A stretch of 57,113 bases of DNA, taken from assembly GCA_015655415.1 (NCBI GenBank), contig JAATFB010000055.1, positions 1-57,113 of the forward strand. Direction: 5' to 3'. Numbering within the stretch: the first letter of the stretch is position 1; each line of letters opens with the position of its first letter. The notes under the pieces are model-generated. The model saw only the letters and a program-made list of their open reading frames with translations. It was not told the DNA's origin and did not search any database. Below, in pieces: positions 9,273-18,192 of this stretch. The DNA is from Actinomycetales bacterium (lineage in GTDB: Bacteria > Actinomycetota > Actinomycetes > Actinomycetales > Microbacteriaceae). A program made the position numbers and the translations under genes.

Positions 9273-10751
9273 TCAGGCGCCCAGCGCCGACAGGAGCGCC
9301 GCCGCCTTCAGCCGGATCTCCGCCAGTTCCCGCCCAGGGACGGAGAGCGCGGTGATGCCGCCGCCGGTGCCGATGCTCGCCTCGCCGCCGCTCATCACGA
9401 TCGTGCGGATGACCATGGCCAGCCGCGCGCCGCCGTCCAGTCCTAGGCGTCCCAAGCACCCGCCGTACACGCCGCGCGGGCCTCCCTCCAGCCCGCGCAG
9501 GATGGTCATGGCGGCGAGCTTCGGCGCGCCGGTCATCGAGCCGGCCGGGAAGCATGCGCCGATCACGTCGAGTGCGTCGGCCCCGGCGGAGAGCTCGGCG
9601 CGCACCGTGCTCACCAGCTGGTGCACGTGGCGATGGGTCTCGACCTCGAGCAGGCCGGTGACGCTGACACCGCCCAGACGGGAGACCCTTGCCAGGTCGT
9701 TGCGCATCAGGTCGACGATCATGAGGTTCTCGGCGCGCTCCTTCTCATCGACCGCGAGCTCCGCGCGCAGGTCTGCGTCCTCCCTCGACGTCCTACCCCT
9801 GCGACGCGTGCCCTTGACCGGGCGAGTCACCGCGATGCCGTCGGCGATGTCGAGGAAGAGCTCCGGCGACGCGCTGAGCACGCAGACGTCTCCGGCCCGC
9901 AGGAATGCGCCGTGGGTCGCGCGGGAGCCGTGCCGCAGTCGGCGATAGACCGCCAGGGGGTCGGCCGCGGTGCTCAGCCGGACCTCGTTCGTCAGGCACA
10001 GCTGGTAGGCGTCTCCGGCGCGGATCGCGCACTGGCATGCGGCGATCATGCGCAGATACTCCTGATCGGAGTGCCGCCAGCGCGGAGCGGACGCGGGCCT
10101 GCCGACGCCGGCCCGATCGCCAGCGCTCGACTCGCCGGTCAGCGCGCGCAGCCGGCGAGTCGTCTCGTCCGCCCAGGCGCGTCCCTCGCCGTCGTCGACG
10201 AACCACAGCCGTGCCTCCCCGGTCGCGTGCGAGATTTCCACGACACGGTCCGCCGCGAGCATGGCGGCATCCGGGTAGCGCGACAGAGGTGGCGCGACGC
10301 CGAGGCGCTCCGCGCCGTACTCGTACCCGAGCCAGCCCACCCACCCGAGGGGAGACGCCGACGCGACGTGCGACCCGGACCCGGTGGCAGGGACCGGCCC
10401 GTGCGCCCGGGTCGGCTGTGCACGAGAGCGCTCGACGCCGGGCCAGGGGCGCCGAAGCGCCTCGTCCAACGTGCCGGATGCCGGTCGCATCGCACCCGCC
10501 ACCAGTTCGTGCAGCACACCCTGCAGCATCAGGTAGCTGGGCCGCTCCGGCGAGGCGACGCCGAGGAGGCTGACGCCTCCGCCCGAGCGCGTGCTCTCCT
10601 CGAGCCAGTACGCATACGGCTCACGACCGAACAGCACCGCGAAAGCCTCCTCCGCGTGCACGCGGAAGGGGAGCCGCACCTCCCGCTGGGCCGCGAGCCC
10701 AGCGGGAGACGGCTCCCCCTCGGTCGCCGGGTCAGGGCCGGGATCACGCAT
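9273..10751 (-). CDS. pabB: Aminodeoxychorismate synthase component I (chorismate-binding)
   Basis: Converts chorismate and ammonia to 4-amino-4-deoxychorismate, the first step of p-aminobenzoate/folate synthesis. About 492 aa from the ATG at 10751; GTG starts further upstream (10805 or 10775) would overlap the preceding gene and have poor ribosome-binding sites. The chorismate-binding domain is complete: [55 protein letters not shown] and [13 protein letters not shown]. The Lys in PVKGT is the PabB-type residue; anthranilate synthase has Ala there, which argues against TrpE. No glutamine amidotransferase domain is fused. It lies 24 nt downstream of the osmoprotectant binding protein and is probably co-transcribed with it. 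Confidence 0.85.
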   Translation of the reverse strand: MRDPGPDPATEGEPSPAGLAAQREVRLPFRVHAEEAFAVLFGREPYAYWLEESTRSGGGVSLLGVASPERPSYLMLQGVLHELVAGAMRPASGTLDEALRRPWPGVERSRAQPTRAHGPVPATGSGSHVASASPLGWVGWLGYEYGAERLGVAPPLSRYPDAAMLAADRVVEISHATGEARLWFVDDGEGRAWADETTRRLRALTGESSAGDRAGVGRPASAPRWRHSDQEYLRMIAACQCAIRAGDAYQLCLTNEVRLSTAADPLAVYRRLRHGSRATHGAFLRAGDVCVLSASPELFLDIADGIAVTRPVKGTRRRGRTSREDADLRAELAVDEKERAENLMIVDLMRNDLARVSRLGGVSVTGLLEVETHRHVHQLVSTVRAELSAGADALDVIGACFPAGSMTGAPKLAAMTILRGLEGGPRGVYGGCLGRLGLDGGARLAMVIRTIVMSGGEASIGTGGGITALSVPGRELAEIRLKAAALLSALGA

Positions 10752-10774
10752 GATCGGCCGGACCACAGCGCGCA

Positions 10775-11704
10775 CTACTGGAAGAGGTTCTTCTCGGCGA
10801 GCCACTCCTTCGCGATCTGCGCGGCGGACTCCTTGGCGGAGCCCGAGCTCTTGTCGTTCATCGTCACCAGGTCGTCGGTGGTCAGCGCGCCGGAAACCTT
10901 GTTCAACGCGCCCTTCACCTTGTCCGTCACCTTGCTCGAGTTGATGACCGGGACCACGTTCTCCGCGATGATGATGTTCTTCGGATCCTTCAGGGTGACC
11001 AGCCCGTTGTCCTTGATCGCGGAGCTCGTGGTGTAGATGTCAGCCAGCTGCACGGTCCCGTCCAGCAGTGCCTTGACCGTGAGCGGGCCGCCGCTGTCGC
11101 TGATCGGGTCGAGCGTGGCCGTGACACCGTAGGCCGACTGCAGCCCCTTGATCCCGTAGGGCCGTTCCGCGAACTCCGGGTTGGCGCCCACCGTGAGGGG
11201 CTCCGTGACCTTCTTGAGGTCCGCCAGGCTCGTCACGCCGTACTTCTGGGAGAACTCCTTGGTGACGTTGTAGGAGTCCTTGTCCTCCGCCTTCGACTGG
11301 TCGAGCACCTGGTAGCCCTTCGGGAGGGCGTCGCTGAGCGCCGCGTACACGTCTTCGCTGGACTTCGCGGTGCTCTTCGCGTCGTAGTACTGCAGGAGGC
11401 TCCCCGAGTACTCGGGGACGAGGTCGATCGAACCGTCCTGCAATGCCTTGAGGTAGACCTCGCGGGCGCCGATGTCCGGCTTGATGCTGGCGTCTACCCC
11501 GTTGGCCTTCAGCGCCTGCGTGTAGATCTGGGCGATGATCTCGGACTCGGGGAAGTTGGCCGAGCCGACGACGATCGTTCCCGACGACTTCGATGCGGAC
11601 GTCGACGACGAGTCGAGGGGGCTACCGGACGAGCATCCGGCGAGGGCGAGGGCGCTCGCCGCCGCGACGGCCGCCAGCCCGATGGCGCGTGTTCTCAGTG
11701 ACAT
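10775..11704 (-). CDS. Osmoprotectant (glycine betaine/choline) ABC transporter binding lipoprotein
   Basis: Extracytoplasmic solute-binding lipoprotein of the ProX/OpuCC type, 309 aa. It has a lipoprotein signal, MSLRTRAIGLAAVAAASALA followed by LAGCSSG, with lipidation expected on the Cys at residue 24. A Ser-rich linker precedes the mature domain, which opens GTIVVGSANFPESEIIAQIY. The family features PDIGAREVYLKALQDGSIDLVPEYSGSLLQYY are present. It is the last transporter gene of a four-gene set (ATPase, two permeases, binding protein), separated from the second permease by 27 bp. Compatible-solute uptake under osmotic stress is the known family role; the exact ligand is not resolved. Confidence 0.9.
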   Translation of the reverse strand: MSLRTRAIGLAAVAAASALALAGCSSGSPLDSSSTSASKSSGTIVVGSANFPESEIIAQIYTQALKANGVDASIKPDIGAREVYLKALQDGSIDLVPEYSGSLLQYYDAKSTAKSSEDVYAALSDALPKGYQVLDQSKAEDKDSYNVTKEFSQKYGVTSLADLKKVTEPLTVGANPEFAERPYGIKGLQSAYGVTATLDPISDSGGPLTVKALLDGTVQLADIYTTSSAIKDNGLVTLKDPKNIIIAENVVPVINSSKVTDKVKGALNKVSGALTTDDLVTMNDKSSGSAKESAAQIAKEWLAEKNLFQ

Positions 11705-11731
11705 GGTGCTTCGCTTTCTTCTCGAGGCTTG

Positions 11732-12463
11732 TCAGCCTGCTGTGGATTCCGAGGTCGTAGCGAGCCTCTTGGATGACCGCACACGCACGTCGGATGCCCT
11801 TCCGACGACGACTCCGCGCGGCACGACGAGGCGCTGGACGAGGGCGAACAACGCGTCCGCGATCAGCGCGAGGAGGATGACGAGCACCGAGGCGCCCAGC
11901 ATCTCGGCGTAGTTCTGCACGGCCAGACCGTCGTAGATGAACCGTCCGAGGCCACCCAGCGGCAGGTATGCCGCCACGGTCCAGGTCGCGATGACCTGAA
12001 GGCACCCGGAGCGGATCCCGCCGATGATGATCGGGAGGGCGAGCGGAAGCTCCACCTTCGACAACACTTGCCAGCCGGTCATCCCGATCGACCTTGCGGC
12101 GTCCACGGTCGCGCGGTCCACGGCGTCGATGCCGGCGTACGCGCCCGCCAGCAGCGGAGGCAGCCCAAGCAGCACCATCACGATCAGCGGCGGCCCGAAG
12201 CCGAGGCCCAGCCACAGGGCGAGCAGGAGCAGGACGCCGAGCGTCGGCAGCGCACGCAGCACGCCGGAGGACTGCACGGCCAGGGCGCGCCCCTTGCCGG
12301 TATGGCCGATGGCCACACCGACGGGGACGGCGATCACCACGGCGATAACCAGCGTGACGAGCGTGTACAGGAGGTGTTCGCCGATGCGGACGGGAATGCC
12401 GCCCGGGCCGCTCCAGTTGGCGGGGTCGAGCAGCCAGCCGAACGCCGAGTGCCACTCCGTCAT
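11732..12463 (-). CDS. Osmoprotectant ABC transporter permease (second)
   Basis: Integral membrane permease of the ProW/OpuCB-OpuCD family, 243 aa, starting at the ATG at 12463 in an ATGA overlap with the upstream permease. Hydrophobic segments include HLLYTLVTLVIAVVIAVPVG and VLLLLALWLGLGFGPPLIVM. The cytoplasmic coupling loop reads VDAARSIGMTGWQVLSKVELP. The periplasmic entry segment WLLDPANWSGPGGIPVRIGEH resembles the OpuCD-type subunit. The open frame extends far upstream (to 13270), but only this part codes for protein. Confidence 0.9.
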   Translation of the reverse strand: MTEWHSAFGWLLDPANWSGPGGIPVRIGEHLLYTLVTLVIAVVIAVPVGVAIGHTGKGRALAVQSSGVLRALPTLGVLLLLALWLGLGFGPPLIVMVLLGLPPLLAGAYAGIDAVDRATVDAARSIGMTGWQVLSKVELPLALPIIIGGIRSGCLQVIATWTVAAYLPLGGLGRFIYDGLAVQNYAEMLGASVLVILLALIADALFALVQRLVVPRGVVVGRASDVRVRSSKRLATTSESTAG

Positions 12464-13149
12464 GCCGCACCCGCCAGATCCGCGCCGGCCGGGGTGGCCG
12501 GGCGATGTGATGCCGCGCGCCGCCGCGCCCACGGCAGCAGGAGCCGTCCCACGATCGTGAGGACGGTGTCGAAGACGACCGCGATCACGACCGTGCCGAC
12601 GATGCCCACGAGGATCTCCAGAGCGAAGCCTCGCTGGAACCCGTCGAGGAAGAAGTAGCCCAGGCTCGTCACTCCGATCACCGAGCCAACGCTGAGCAGG
12701 CTGATCGTGCTCACCGAGACCACGCGGATGCCCGAGAGCAGCACCGGCCCGGCCAGCGGCAGCTCGACGGACCAGAAGCGCCGCCAGGTCGAGAAGCCCA
12801 CGGCTGTCGCCGACAGCAGCACGTCGACGTCGACCGAGGCGAAGGCGTCCGATGCCGTGCGAACCATGATCGCCAGGGCGTACAGGCTCAGTGCGACGAC
12901 GACGTTGACCGGATCGAGGATGCGGGTTCCGAGGATGCTCGGCAGCGCGATGAACAACGGCAGCGACGGCACCGCGTACACCACTCCGACGACGGCGAGG
13001 ACCGTTCCGCGGCTCGCCCGGTGCCGGTTGGCGAACCAGCCGACGGGGATCGCCAGCGCGAACCCGATCACGATGGGGATCGCCGACAGGGCGGCGTGCA
13101 CAACGGTCAGCTGCCAGATCTGACCCGCGTTCCCGACCAGCCAGCTCAC
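12460..13149 (-). CDS. Osmoprotectant ABC transporter permease (first)
   Basis: Second ProW-type permease of the same importer, 229 aa, GTG start at 13149 overlapping the ATPase stop as GTGA. MSWLVGNAGQIWQLTVVHAA leads into five or so membrane spans. The loop VDVLLSATAVGFSTWRRFWS followed by VELPLAG is the ATPase-contact motif. Paired, non-identical permeases are the norm for OpuC-type systems, so the heterodimer with the 11732-12463 product is expected. Confidence 0.9.
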   Translation of the reverse strand: MSWLVGNAGQIWQLTVVHAALSAIPIVIGFALAIPVGWFANRHRASRGTVLAVVGVVYAVPSLPLFIALPSILGTRILDPVNVVVALSLYALAIMVRTASDAFASVDVDVLLSATAVGFSTWRRFWSVELPLAGPVLLSGIRVVSVSTISLLSVGSVIGVTSLGYFFLDGFQRGFALEILVGIVGTVVIAVVFDTVLTIVGRLLLPWARRRAASHRPATPAGADLAGAA

Positions 13150-14141
13150 CGCGGCCGATCACCCTGCGCCGAAGCACCCGGGGCGGCCGCGGCCGCCCCG
13201 GCCTCATCTCTCGTCGGCGCCGCGCCCACGAGCACCCCGGCGGGTCGCCCGTCGGCGTCCAGCACGACATCCCTGCCCCCCTCGGAGCGCACGTGCAGCG
13301 CCCGCTTGCCGCGGTCCGCGCCGACGAAGCGCGTCACGAACTCGTCGGCGGGCTCGGCCAGGATCTGCTGCGGTGTGCCGATCTGGGCGACGACACCGCC
13401 GGGCTTGAAGATCACGACCTGGTCTCCGAGCAGGAACGCCTCGTCGATGTCGTGCGTGACGAACACCACGGTCTTGCCGAGGTCGTGCTGCAGCCGAAGC
13501 AGCTCCTGCTGCAGCTCTGCCCGCACGAGAGGGTCGACGGCACCGAACGGCTCGTCCATCAGGAGGATGTTCGGGTCGACGGCGAGGCCGCGCGCGACCC
13601 CGACCCGCTGCTGCTGGCCGCCCGAGAGCTGACTGGGGTATCGATCGGCGAGTGCACGGTCGAGCCCGACGGTGTCCATGAGATCGAGGGCGCGGGCGCG
13701 GGCGTCCTTGCGCTTCTCCCCCCTCAGCAACGGCACGGTGGCGATGTTGTCGACGACCTTGCGGTGCGGGAGCAGCCCCGAGTTCTGCATCACGTAGCCG
13801 ATGCCGCGACGCAGCCGCACGGGCTCGAGCGTGGAGATGTCGGCCCCGTCGATCTCGATGGCTCCGCTGCTGGGGTCGACCATGCGGTTGATCATCCGCA
13901 GGATCGTCGTCTTGCCGCTCCCCGACGACCCCGCGAGCACCGTGATCCTCCGCGACGGTATGACGAGGCTGAATTCCCGCACGGCGACGGTGCCGTCGGG
14001 AAACTGCTTGGTCACCGACCGGAATTCGATCATCGTGTTGCGGCCCATTCCTGCGGAGGCGACCGGAGCGGCCGCATCGAGTGCGTTGTCCAGCGAATCA
14101 CGGGAAGCGACCCGTCCGGGAGTGCTTGTGTCCGCACCCAC
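13146..14141 (-). CDS. Osmoprotectant ABC transporter ATP-binding protein
   Basis: Energising ATPase of the OpuCA/ProV family. Walker A is GSSGSGKTT, the Q-loop region GYVMQNSGLLPH, the signature LSGGQQQRVGVARGL and Walker B ILLMDEPFGAVD. Two starts are reasonable. The GTG at 14141 has a TAGGAC-type site about 4 nt upstream, giving a 31-36-residue non-conserved tail. The ATG at 14033 (MIEFRSVTKQFPDG) sits exactly at the family N-terminus. The C-terminus after FVTRFVGADRG is short: the two CBS domains of osmoregulated OpuCA/ProV are missing, leaving an Ala-rich tail (GAAAAAPGASAQG). First gene of the four-gene operon. Confidence 0.9.
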   Translation of the reverse strand: MGADTSTPGRVASRDSLDNALDAAAPVASAGMGRNTMIEFRSVTKQFPDGTVAVREFSLVIPSRRITVLAGSSGSGKTTILRMINRMVDPSSGAIEIDGADISTLEPVRLRRGIGYVMQNSGLLPHRKVVDNIATVPLLRGEKRKDARARALDLMDTVGLDRALADRYPSQLSGGQQQRVGVARGLAVDPNILLMDEPFGAVDPLVRAELQQELLRLQHDLGKTVVFVTHDIDEAFLLGDQVVIFKPGGVVAQIGTPQQILAEPADEFVTRFVGADRGKRALHVRSEGGRDVVLDADGRPAGVLVGAAPTRDEAGAAAAAPGASAQGDRPR

Positions 14142-14269
14142 TATGTCCTACGGCACCGACATCCCTCTCGGCGCTCGCCGAAATACGCCGTAACGTACCA
14201 CTGTCGACGGCTCGGCCGCACCCCGTCCGTCGAGCCGCGCGGCGGGTCAGGCGGTCGCGACTCTCGTCA

Positions 14270-14923
14270 TCAGGAGTAGTACTTCTCGAGGTACGCCACC
14301 GCGACGACGGGTGCCTCATCGAGGAGCCGTCGGTCTCCGCCCGGCTCTCGGAGGTATGCACGCTCGATGAGCGACTGCGCCATCTGGCTGGCGATGTCGA
14401 GGCGGAACACGAGCTCGTCACTGAGCACGAACCCGTATCGGCTCACGAGCACGTCGGCCACGCGCTCGGCGAACTCGCGCACGTGGTCCGTGCCCGGGCC
14501 ATCGGCAGCTCGTCTTCTCTCATCGAAGCGCATGATGCGGAAGCCCGGCTCGGAGCGGAACATGGCCGCGAAGGTGTCAGCCAGTGTCGCCACGACCTCC
14601 TGCCAGGTCGCCGGGCGGCGCCTTTCGATCTCCTCGGCCGCCGCCAGCCGGTAGCGCAGGATCGCGCGGTCCTGCAGCGCCGCCAGAAGGGCGATGCGAT
14701 CGGGGAAGTAGCGGTACACCGTGCCGATGGACGCACGGCTCAGTTCGGCGACGTGAGCGGTGGTCAGCCGGTCGAATCCGATCTCGTCGACCACCTGGGC
14801 GGCCGCGTCGAGCAGCGCGTCGATGCGAGCCACGCTGCGCTCCTGTGCAGGTTCGACGCGATAAGCCGCCGCACCCGTCGTCTCCTGTCTCCTGTGTCTC
14901 CCGACGAGGATCTCCTCGATCAT
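14270..14923 (-). CDS. TetR-family transcriptional regulator
   Basis: DNA-binding repressor type, 217 aa. The helix-turn-helix is at about 30-75: ARIDALLDAAAQVVDEIGFD, LTTAHVAELSRASIGTVYRY and FPDRIALLAAL. The C-terminal ligand domain is helical and not assignable to a known effector. A short basic N-terminal extension (VGRHRRQETTGAAAYRVEPAQERS) precedes the helix-turn-helix. It lies upstream of the osmoprotectant operon on the same strand (128 bp gap) and divergent from the APP1-type gene, so it could control either; nothing in the sequence decides. Confidence 0.88.
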   Translation of the reverse strand: MIEEILVGRHRRQETTGAAAYRVEPAQERSVARIDALLDAAAQVVDEIGFDRLTTAHVAELSRASIGTVYRYFPDRIALLAALQDRAILRYRLAAAEEIERRRPATWQEVVATLADTFAAMFRSEPGFRIMRFDERRRAADGPGTDHVREFAERVADVLVSRYGFVLSDELVFRLDIASQMAQSLIERAYLREPGGDRRLLDEAPVVAVAYLEKYYS

Positions 14924-15094
14924 GTGGGACGACCCCCTCTCCGGCCCCGCACTGCGCCACTCGTGTTCGGTGGGTCGATCACGACGTTATCGCCACAGGC
15001 TGGGCGGCGCACCGGGACTCGCGCTCGAGCCGACGGTCCGCCTCGTGCGACCGGGCTTCCCAGCACCGACCACTCATCGTGAAAGACTGTACCG

Positions 15095-16147
15095 ATGGCC
15101 AGTGGTCCCCGGTACGCGAAGAGGATGCACCGTGCTGCACGCCTCGAGGACGCCTTCCACGCGTTCCGCGCGCGGCGTGCCCTCAGGCGCGGGTGTCTGC
15201 CCACGGTGCTCTCCTATCCGGGATACGGGACGACCAGCTGGATCCGCGTGCTGGGACGAGTCGTGCTCGCGAAGGATCCGCGGCCGGGCTCCCGGGCCGA
15301 GCGAAAGAACCGCAGGCGCGAGGAGAGCGTGCGCGGCTGGCGCAGTTTCGTGAGCGTGCCCTACAGCGAGGCAGACGTCCTGGTCGAGGTCGATGGCACG
15401 ACGCATGCGGTGCGGCCCGACCGGGGCGGCGTGATCGACGAGGTGATCCCGGTGTGCCTGGAGCCCGGCACCCACGCGGTGACGCTGCGTGCCGTCGGCA
15501 GCGGTCATGTCGCGAACGCGCCCGTGCAGGTGGTGCCCGACGAGGCGTCCTTCGGCGTGATCTCTGACGTCGACGACACCGTCATGGTGACCGCGCTTCC
15601 TCGGCCTCTCCTCGCGGCCTGGAACACGTTCGTGCTGGACGAGCACGCGCGCGTGCCCACACCGGGCATGGCCGTGCTGCTGGAGCGGCTCGCCGCGGCG
15701 CATCCGGAGGCGCCCGTGCTGTATGTGTCCACCGGCGCCTGGAATGTCGCACCTGCAGTCACTCGCTTCCTCTCGCGCAACCTCTTCCCTCCCGGCGCGC
15801 TGCTGCTCACCGACTGGGGGCCGACGCACGACAGGTGGTTCCGGAGCGGACGCCTGCACAAGGAGGAGAGCCTGCGACGTCTGGCGAGCGAGTTCCCCCG
15901 GATCAAATGGCTGCTGCTGGGGGACGACGGCCAGCACGACGAGGAGATCTACGCGCGATTCGCGCGCGAGCATCCTGACAACGTCGCCGCGGTGGCCATC
16001 CGGCAGCTCTCCACCGCGGAGTCGGTGCTCGCGGGAGGCAGGTCGAAGGCCCAGAGGCACACCCGCACCATCGGTGTGCCCTGGGTGTACGGGGCCGACG
16101 GAGCCGATCTGCTCGCGCAGCTCGTGGCGACGGGCATCCGCGCGTGA
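15095..16147 (+). CDS. APP1-type phosphatidate phosphatase domain protein (DUF2183)
   Basis: 350-aa protein of the App1/DUF2183 family, HAD-like phosphatases that in yeast act on phosphatidate. An N-terminal beta-sandwich-like region (GWRSFVSVPYSEADVLVEVDG) precedes the catalytic part. The DxDxT motif is in SDVDDTVMVT (D158, D160, T162), and further conserved stretches are VLYVSTGAWNVAP, LLTDWGPT, RLHKEESLRRL and WLLLGDDGQHDEEIY. No signal peptide or membrane anchor is visible. The ribosome-binding site is weak. Bacterial substrates of the family are not established, so lipid phosphatase activity is an extrapolation. It converges with the sugar permease at 16193. Confidence 0.88.
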   Translation: MASGPRYAKRMHRAARLEDAFHAFRARRALRRGCLPTVLSYPGYGTTSWIRVLGRVVLAKDPRPGSRAERKNRRREESVRGWRSFVSVPYSEADVLVEVDGTTHAVRPDRGGVIDEVIPVCLEPGTHAVTLRAVGSGHVANAPVQVVPDEASFGVISDVDDTVMVTALPRPLLAAWNTFVLDEHARVPTPGMAVLLERLAAAHPEAPVLYVSTGAWNVAPAVTRFLSRNLFPPGALLLTDWGPTHDRWFRSGRLHKEESLRRLASEFPRIKWLLLGDDGQHDEEIYARFAREHPDNVAAVAIRQLSTAESVLAGGRSKAQRHTRTIGVPWVYGADGADLLAQLVATGIRA

Positions 16148-16192
16148 GCCCTCGACAGCCGGTGGTCGCGCGGGCCCCGCGGGCCGACGGTG

Positions 16193-17158
16193 CTACCCCT
16201 TGACCGCGCCGCCGAGACCGCCGCCGCGCAGGAACGTGCGCTGGAAGAGCAGGAAGATCACCACCGGGATCAGCGTCGCGATGGCGAGCGCGGCGAGGTA
16301 GACGCCCAGGTCGGTGGAGGACTGGATCTGCGGCAGCCGCACGGACAGCGGCTGGATGCCGATGTCCTTGAGCACAAGGTTCGGCCAGAGGAAGTCGGCC
16401 CATGCCGCGTTGATCGCGAACACCGACACGACCCCGAGGATCGGCTTGGACATCGGCAGCACGACGGACCAGAAGAGCCGGAACGTCCCGGCGCCGTCGG
16501 TCTTCGCCGCCTCGAAGACCTCACGCGGGAGGCTGTCGAAGAACCGCATCACCAGGAGCACGTTGAACGCGCTGGCTCCCGCGGGCAGCCATACGGCCCA
16601 GAACGTGTTGATGAGCGAGTGCCCGATAAGCGGCGGGTGCAGCACGGTCAGGTAGAGCGGGACGAGCAGCACGACGGCGGGCACGAACAGGGTGGCGAGA
16701 ACCAGGCCGCTGATGATCCCGCCGTACTTCGGCCTCAGCACCGACAGGGCGAATCCGCCGGTGGTGGCCACCAGCAGCTGCACCGCCCACTCCCCCGCGG
16801 CCATCCAGATCGTGTTGAAGAAGTAGTTGCCGATCTGCACGTCGTTCCACGCCTTGGCCAGGTTCGACCAGGCCACGCCGCCGGGGAACAGCGCCAGCGG
16901 ATGCATCAGCGTGTCCTGTGTCGGGGTGACCGCCGACTTGAGCAGCCACAGCACCGGTGCGAGCCCGACGACGAGGAGGCAGGCGCCGAGGAGCACGGTG
17001 AGGAGGGTTCCCACGACGCGCACGTGCGGCCTGCGCCAGTCGGCGGCGGAGAGGATGCCGCGGTCGGCGTCGTCCTGCACGACGCGCCGGGCACGCCGGC
17101 CGGGCTTGCGTTCGACGAGGTCTTCCCGCGGGAGCTGGGCGGGGGCTGCTGTGGTCAA
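16193..17158 (-). CDS. Carbohydrate ABC transporter permease (MalG/LacG type)
   Basis: Inner-membrane permease of a CUT1 sugar importer, 321 aa from a TTG at 17158 that overlaps the upstream stop as TTGA and has GGAG 6 nt upstream. An ATG at 17170 (MERQLTT) is the alternative. A 40-residue basic N-terminus precedes the first span (VGTLLTVLLGACLLVVGLA). Six spans follow, with the ATPase-contact EAA loop EVFEAAKTDGAGTFRLFWSV and then VLPMSKPI. The C-terminus ends FLRGGGLGGAVKG, the typical MalG-like tail. Last gene of the alpha-glucoside transport operon; no ATPase gene is present. Confidence 0.9.
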   Translation of the reverse strand: MTTAAPAQLPREDLVERKPGRRARRVVQDDADRGILSAADWRRPHVRVVGTLLTVLLGACLLVVGLAPVLWLLKSAVTPTQDTLMHPLALFPGGVAWSNLAKAWNDVQIGNYFFNTIWMAAGEWAVQLLVATTGGFALSVLRPKYGGIISGLVLATLFVPAVVLLVPLYLTVLHPPLIGHSLINTFWAVWLPAGASAFNVLLVMRFFDSLPREVFEAAKTDGAGTFRLFWSVVLPMSKPILGVVSVFAINAAWADFLWPNLVLKDIGIQPLSVRLPQIQSSTDLGVYLAALAIATLIPVVIFLLFQRTFLRGGGLGGAVKG

Positions 17159-18111
17159 TTGTCGCTCCATCTCGCGGTGAGCCGGAAGTACACGACGGAC
17201 AGGATGGCCAGGAACACGGCGAGCATCAGGCTCAGCGCCGTCGCCTGGCCGTACGCACCGCCGAGGGACTGGGTGAACGCGTACTGGTAGATGAGCAGCA
17301 GGATGGTCATGGTCGAGTCGACCGGCCCGCCGCCTGTGAACAGGAACGGCTGCAGGAACACCTGCGCCGTCGCGATGATCTGCAGGATCAGGGTGATGAA
17401 GAGGATGCCGCGCAGCTGCGGCAGCGTCACGTGCCAGATCTTGCCCCAGATCGACGCGCCGTCGACCTCGGCCGCGTCGTATAGGTCGGGCGCGACCGAG
17501 GTCAGCGCCGCCAGGTAGATGATGATGGTCCCGCCGGCGCCGGCCCAGGTCGCCTCCAGCACCAGGGAGGGCATGGCGGTCGCCGCGTCCTGGATCCACG
17601 GCTGCGGCGGGATCCCGAACCAGCCGAGGATCGTGTTGAACACCCCGGTGGGGCTGGCGTCGTAGAAGATCTTCCACAACAGGACCGACACCACAGGCGG
17701 GATCACGACGGGCAGGTACGCCAGCACGCTGTAGAGGCCCTTCATGCGCCTGACTTCGCTCATCAGCACGGCCGCGACGAGCGGGATCGGGTACCCGAAG
17801 AGCAGCGCGAGGCCTGCGAAGTATCCGGTGTTGCGCACCGCGATCCAGAACACCGGGTCTTCGAATACGGCCACGAAGTTGTCCCAGCCCACGAACACCG
17901 GTGCGGTGACGAGGTTCGTCTTCTGAAAGCTCATCACGACGGCCTCGACGATCGGGGTCCATGAGAAGACGCCGAAGATGAGCAGGAGCGGCAACAGGAA
18001 GATCAGTGTGGTCAATCCGCCGCGCTGCACCCAGGTGATCGGGTTGTGGCGGCGTCGGTCGCGCGCGGCGTGCTCGAGGCTCGTCGTGCGCGCGGTGGTC
18101 TGAACGCTCAT
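17155..18111 (-). CDS. Carbohydrate ABC transporter permease (MalF/UgpA type)
   Basis: 318-aa partner permease. It opens MSVQTTARTTSLEHAARDRR, has a first span TTLIFLLPLLLIFGVFSW, and carries the periplasmic segment FVGWDNFVAVFEDPVFWIAV typical of UgpA-like proteins. The coupling loop is DLYDAAEVDGASIWGKIWHV then TLPQL. It ends in FRLTARWSDN. It is separated from the binding-protein gene by 81 bp that holds a 16-bp perfect hairpin, and it overlaps the second permease. Confidence 0.92.
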   Translation of the reverse strand: MSVQTTARTTSLEHAARDRRRHNPITWVQRGGLTTLIFLLPLLLIFGVFSWTPIVEAVVMSFQKTNLVTAPVFVGWDNFVAVFEDPVFWIAVRNTGYFAGLALLFGYPIPLVAAVLMSEVRRMKGLYSVLAYLPVVIPPVVSVLLWKIFYDASPTGVFNTILGWFGIPPQPWIQDAATAMPSLVLEATWAGAGGTIIIYLAALTSVAPDLYDAAEVDGASIWGKIWHVTLPQLRGILFITLILQIIATAQVFLQPFLFTGGGPVDSTMTILLLIYQYAFTQSLGGAYGQATALSLMLAVFLAILSVVYFRLTARWSDN

Positions 18112-18140
18112 GGAAGAGGTGCTCTCGTCTCGGCGCAGGC

Positions 18141-18176
18141 CACCGGGTCGCCGGTCCCCCGACCGGCGACCCGGTG
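18141..18176. other. Strong intercistronic hairpin after the alpha-glucoside binding-protein gene
   Basis: Perfect 16-bp stem with a 4-nt loop: CACCGGGTCGCCGGTC (18141-18156), CCCC, GACCGGCGACCCGGTG (18161-18176). It fills the gap between the binding-protein stop (18193) and the permease start (18111) on the minus strand. No T-run follows. Position suggests an mRNA-stabilising or partial-termination element that raises binding protein over permease, as known for malE-malF in enterobacteria (known case; inference here). Confidence 0.75.
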
Positions 18177-18192
18177 CTGCGGCACGGGTTTC

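Noticed and set aside
9184-9555. N-terminal extension of the leuS frame
   Set aside because: Low-complexity Arg/Gly sequence antisense to pabB; the true leuS start is the GTG at 9183.
12464-13270. Upstream extension of the second osmoprotectant permease frame
   Set aside because: It is an out-of-frame shadow of the first permease; the ATGA overlap sets the start at 12463.
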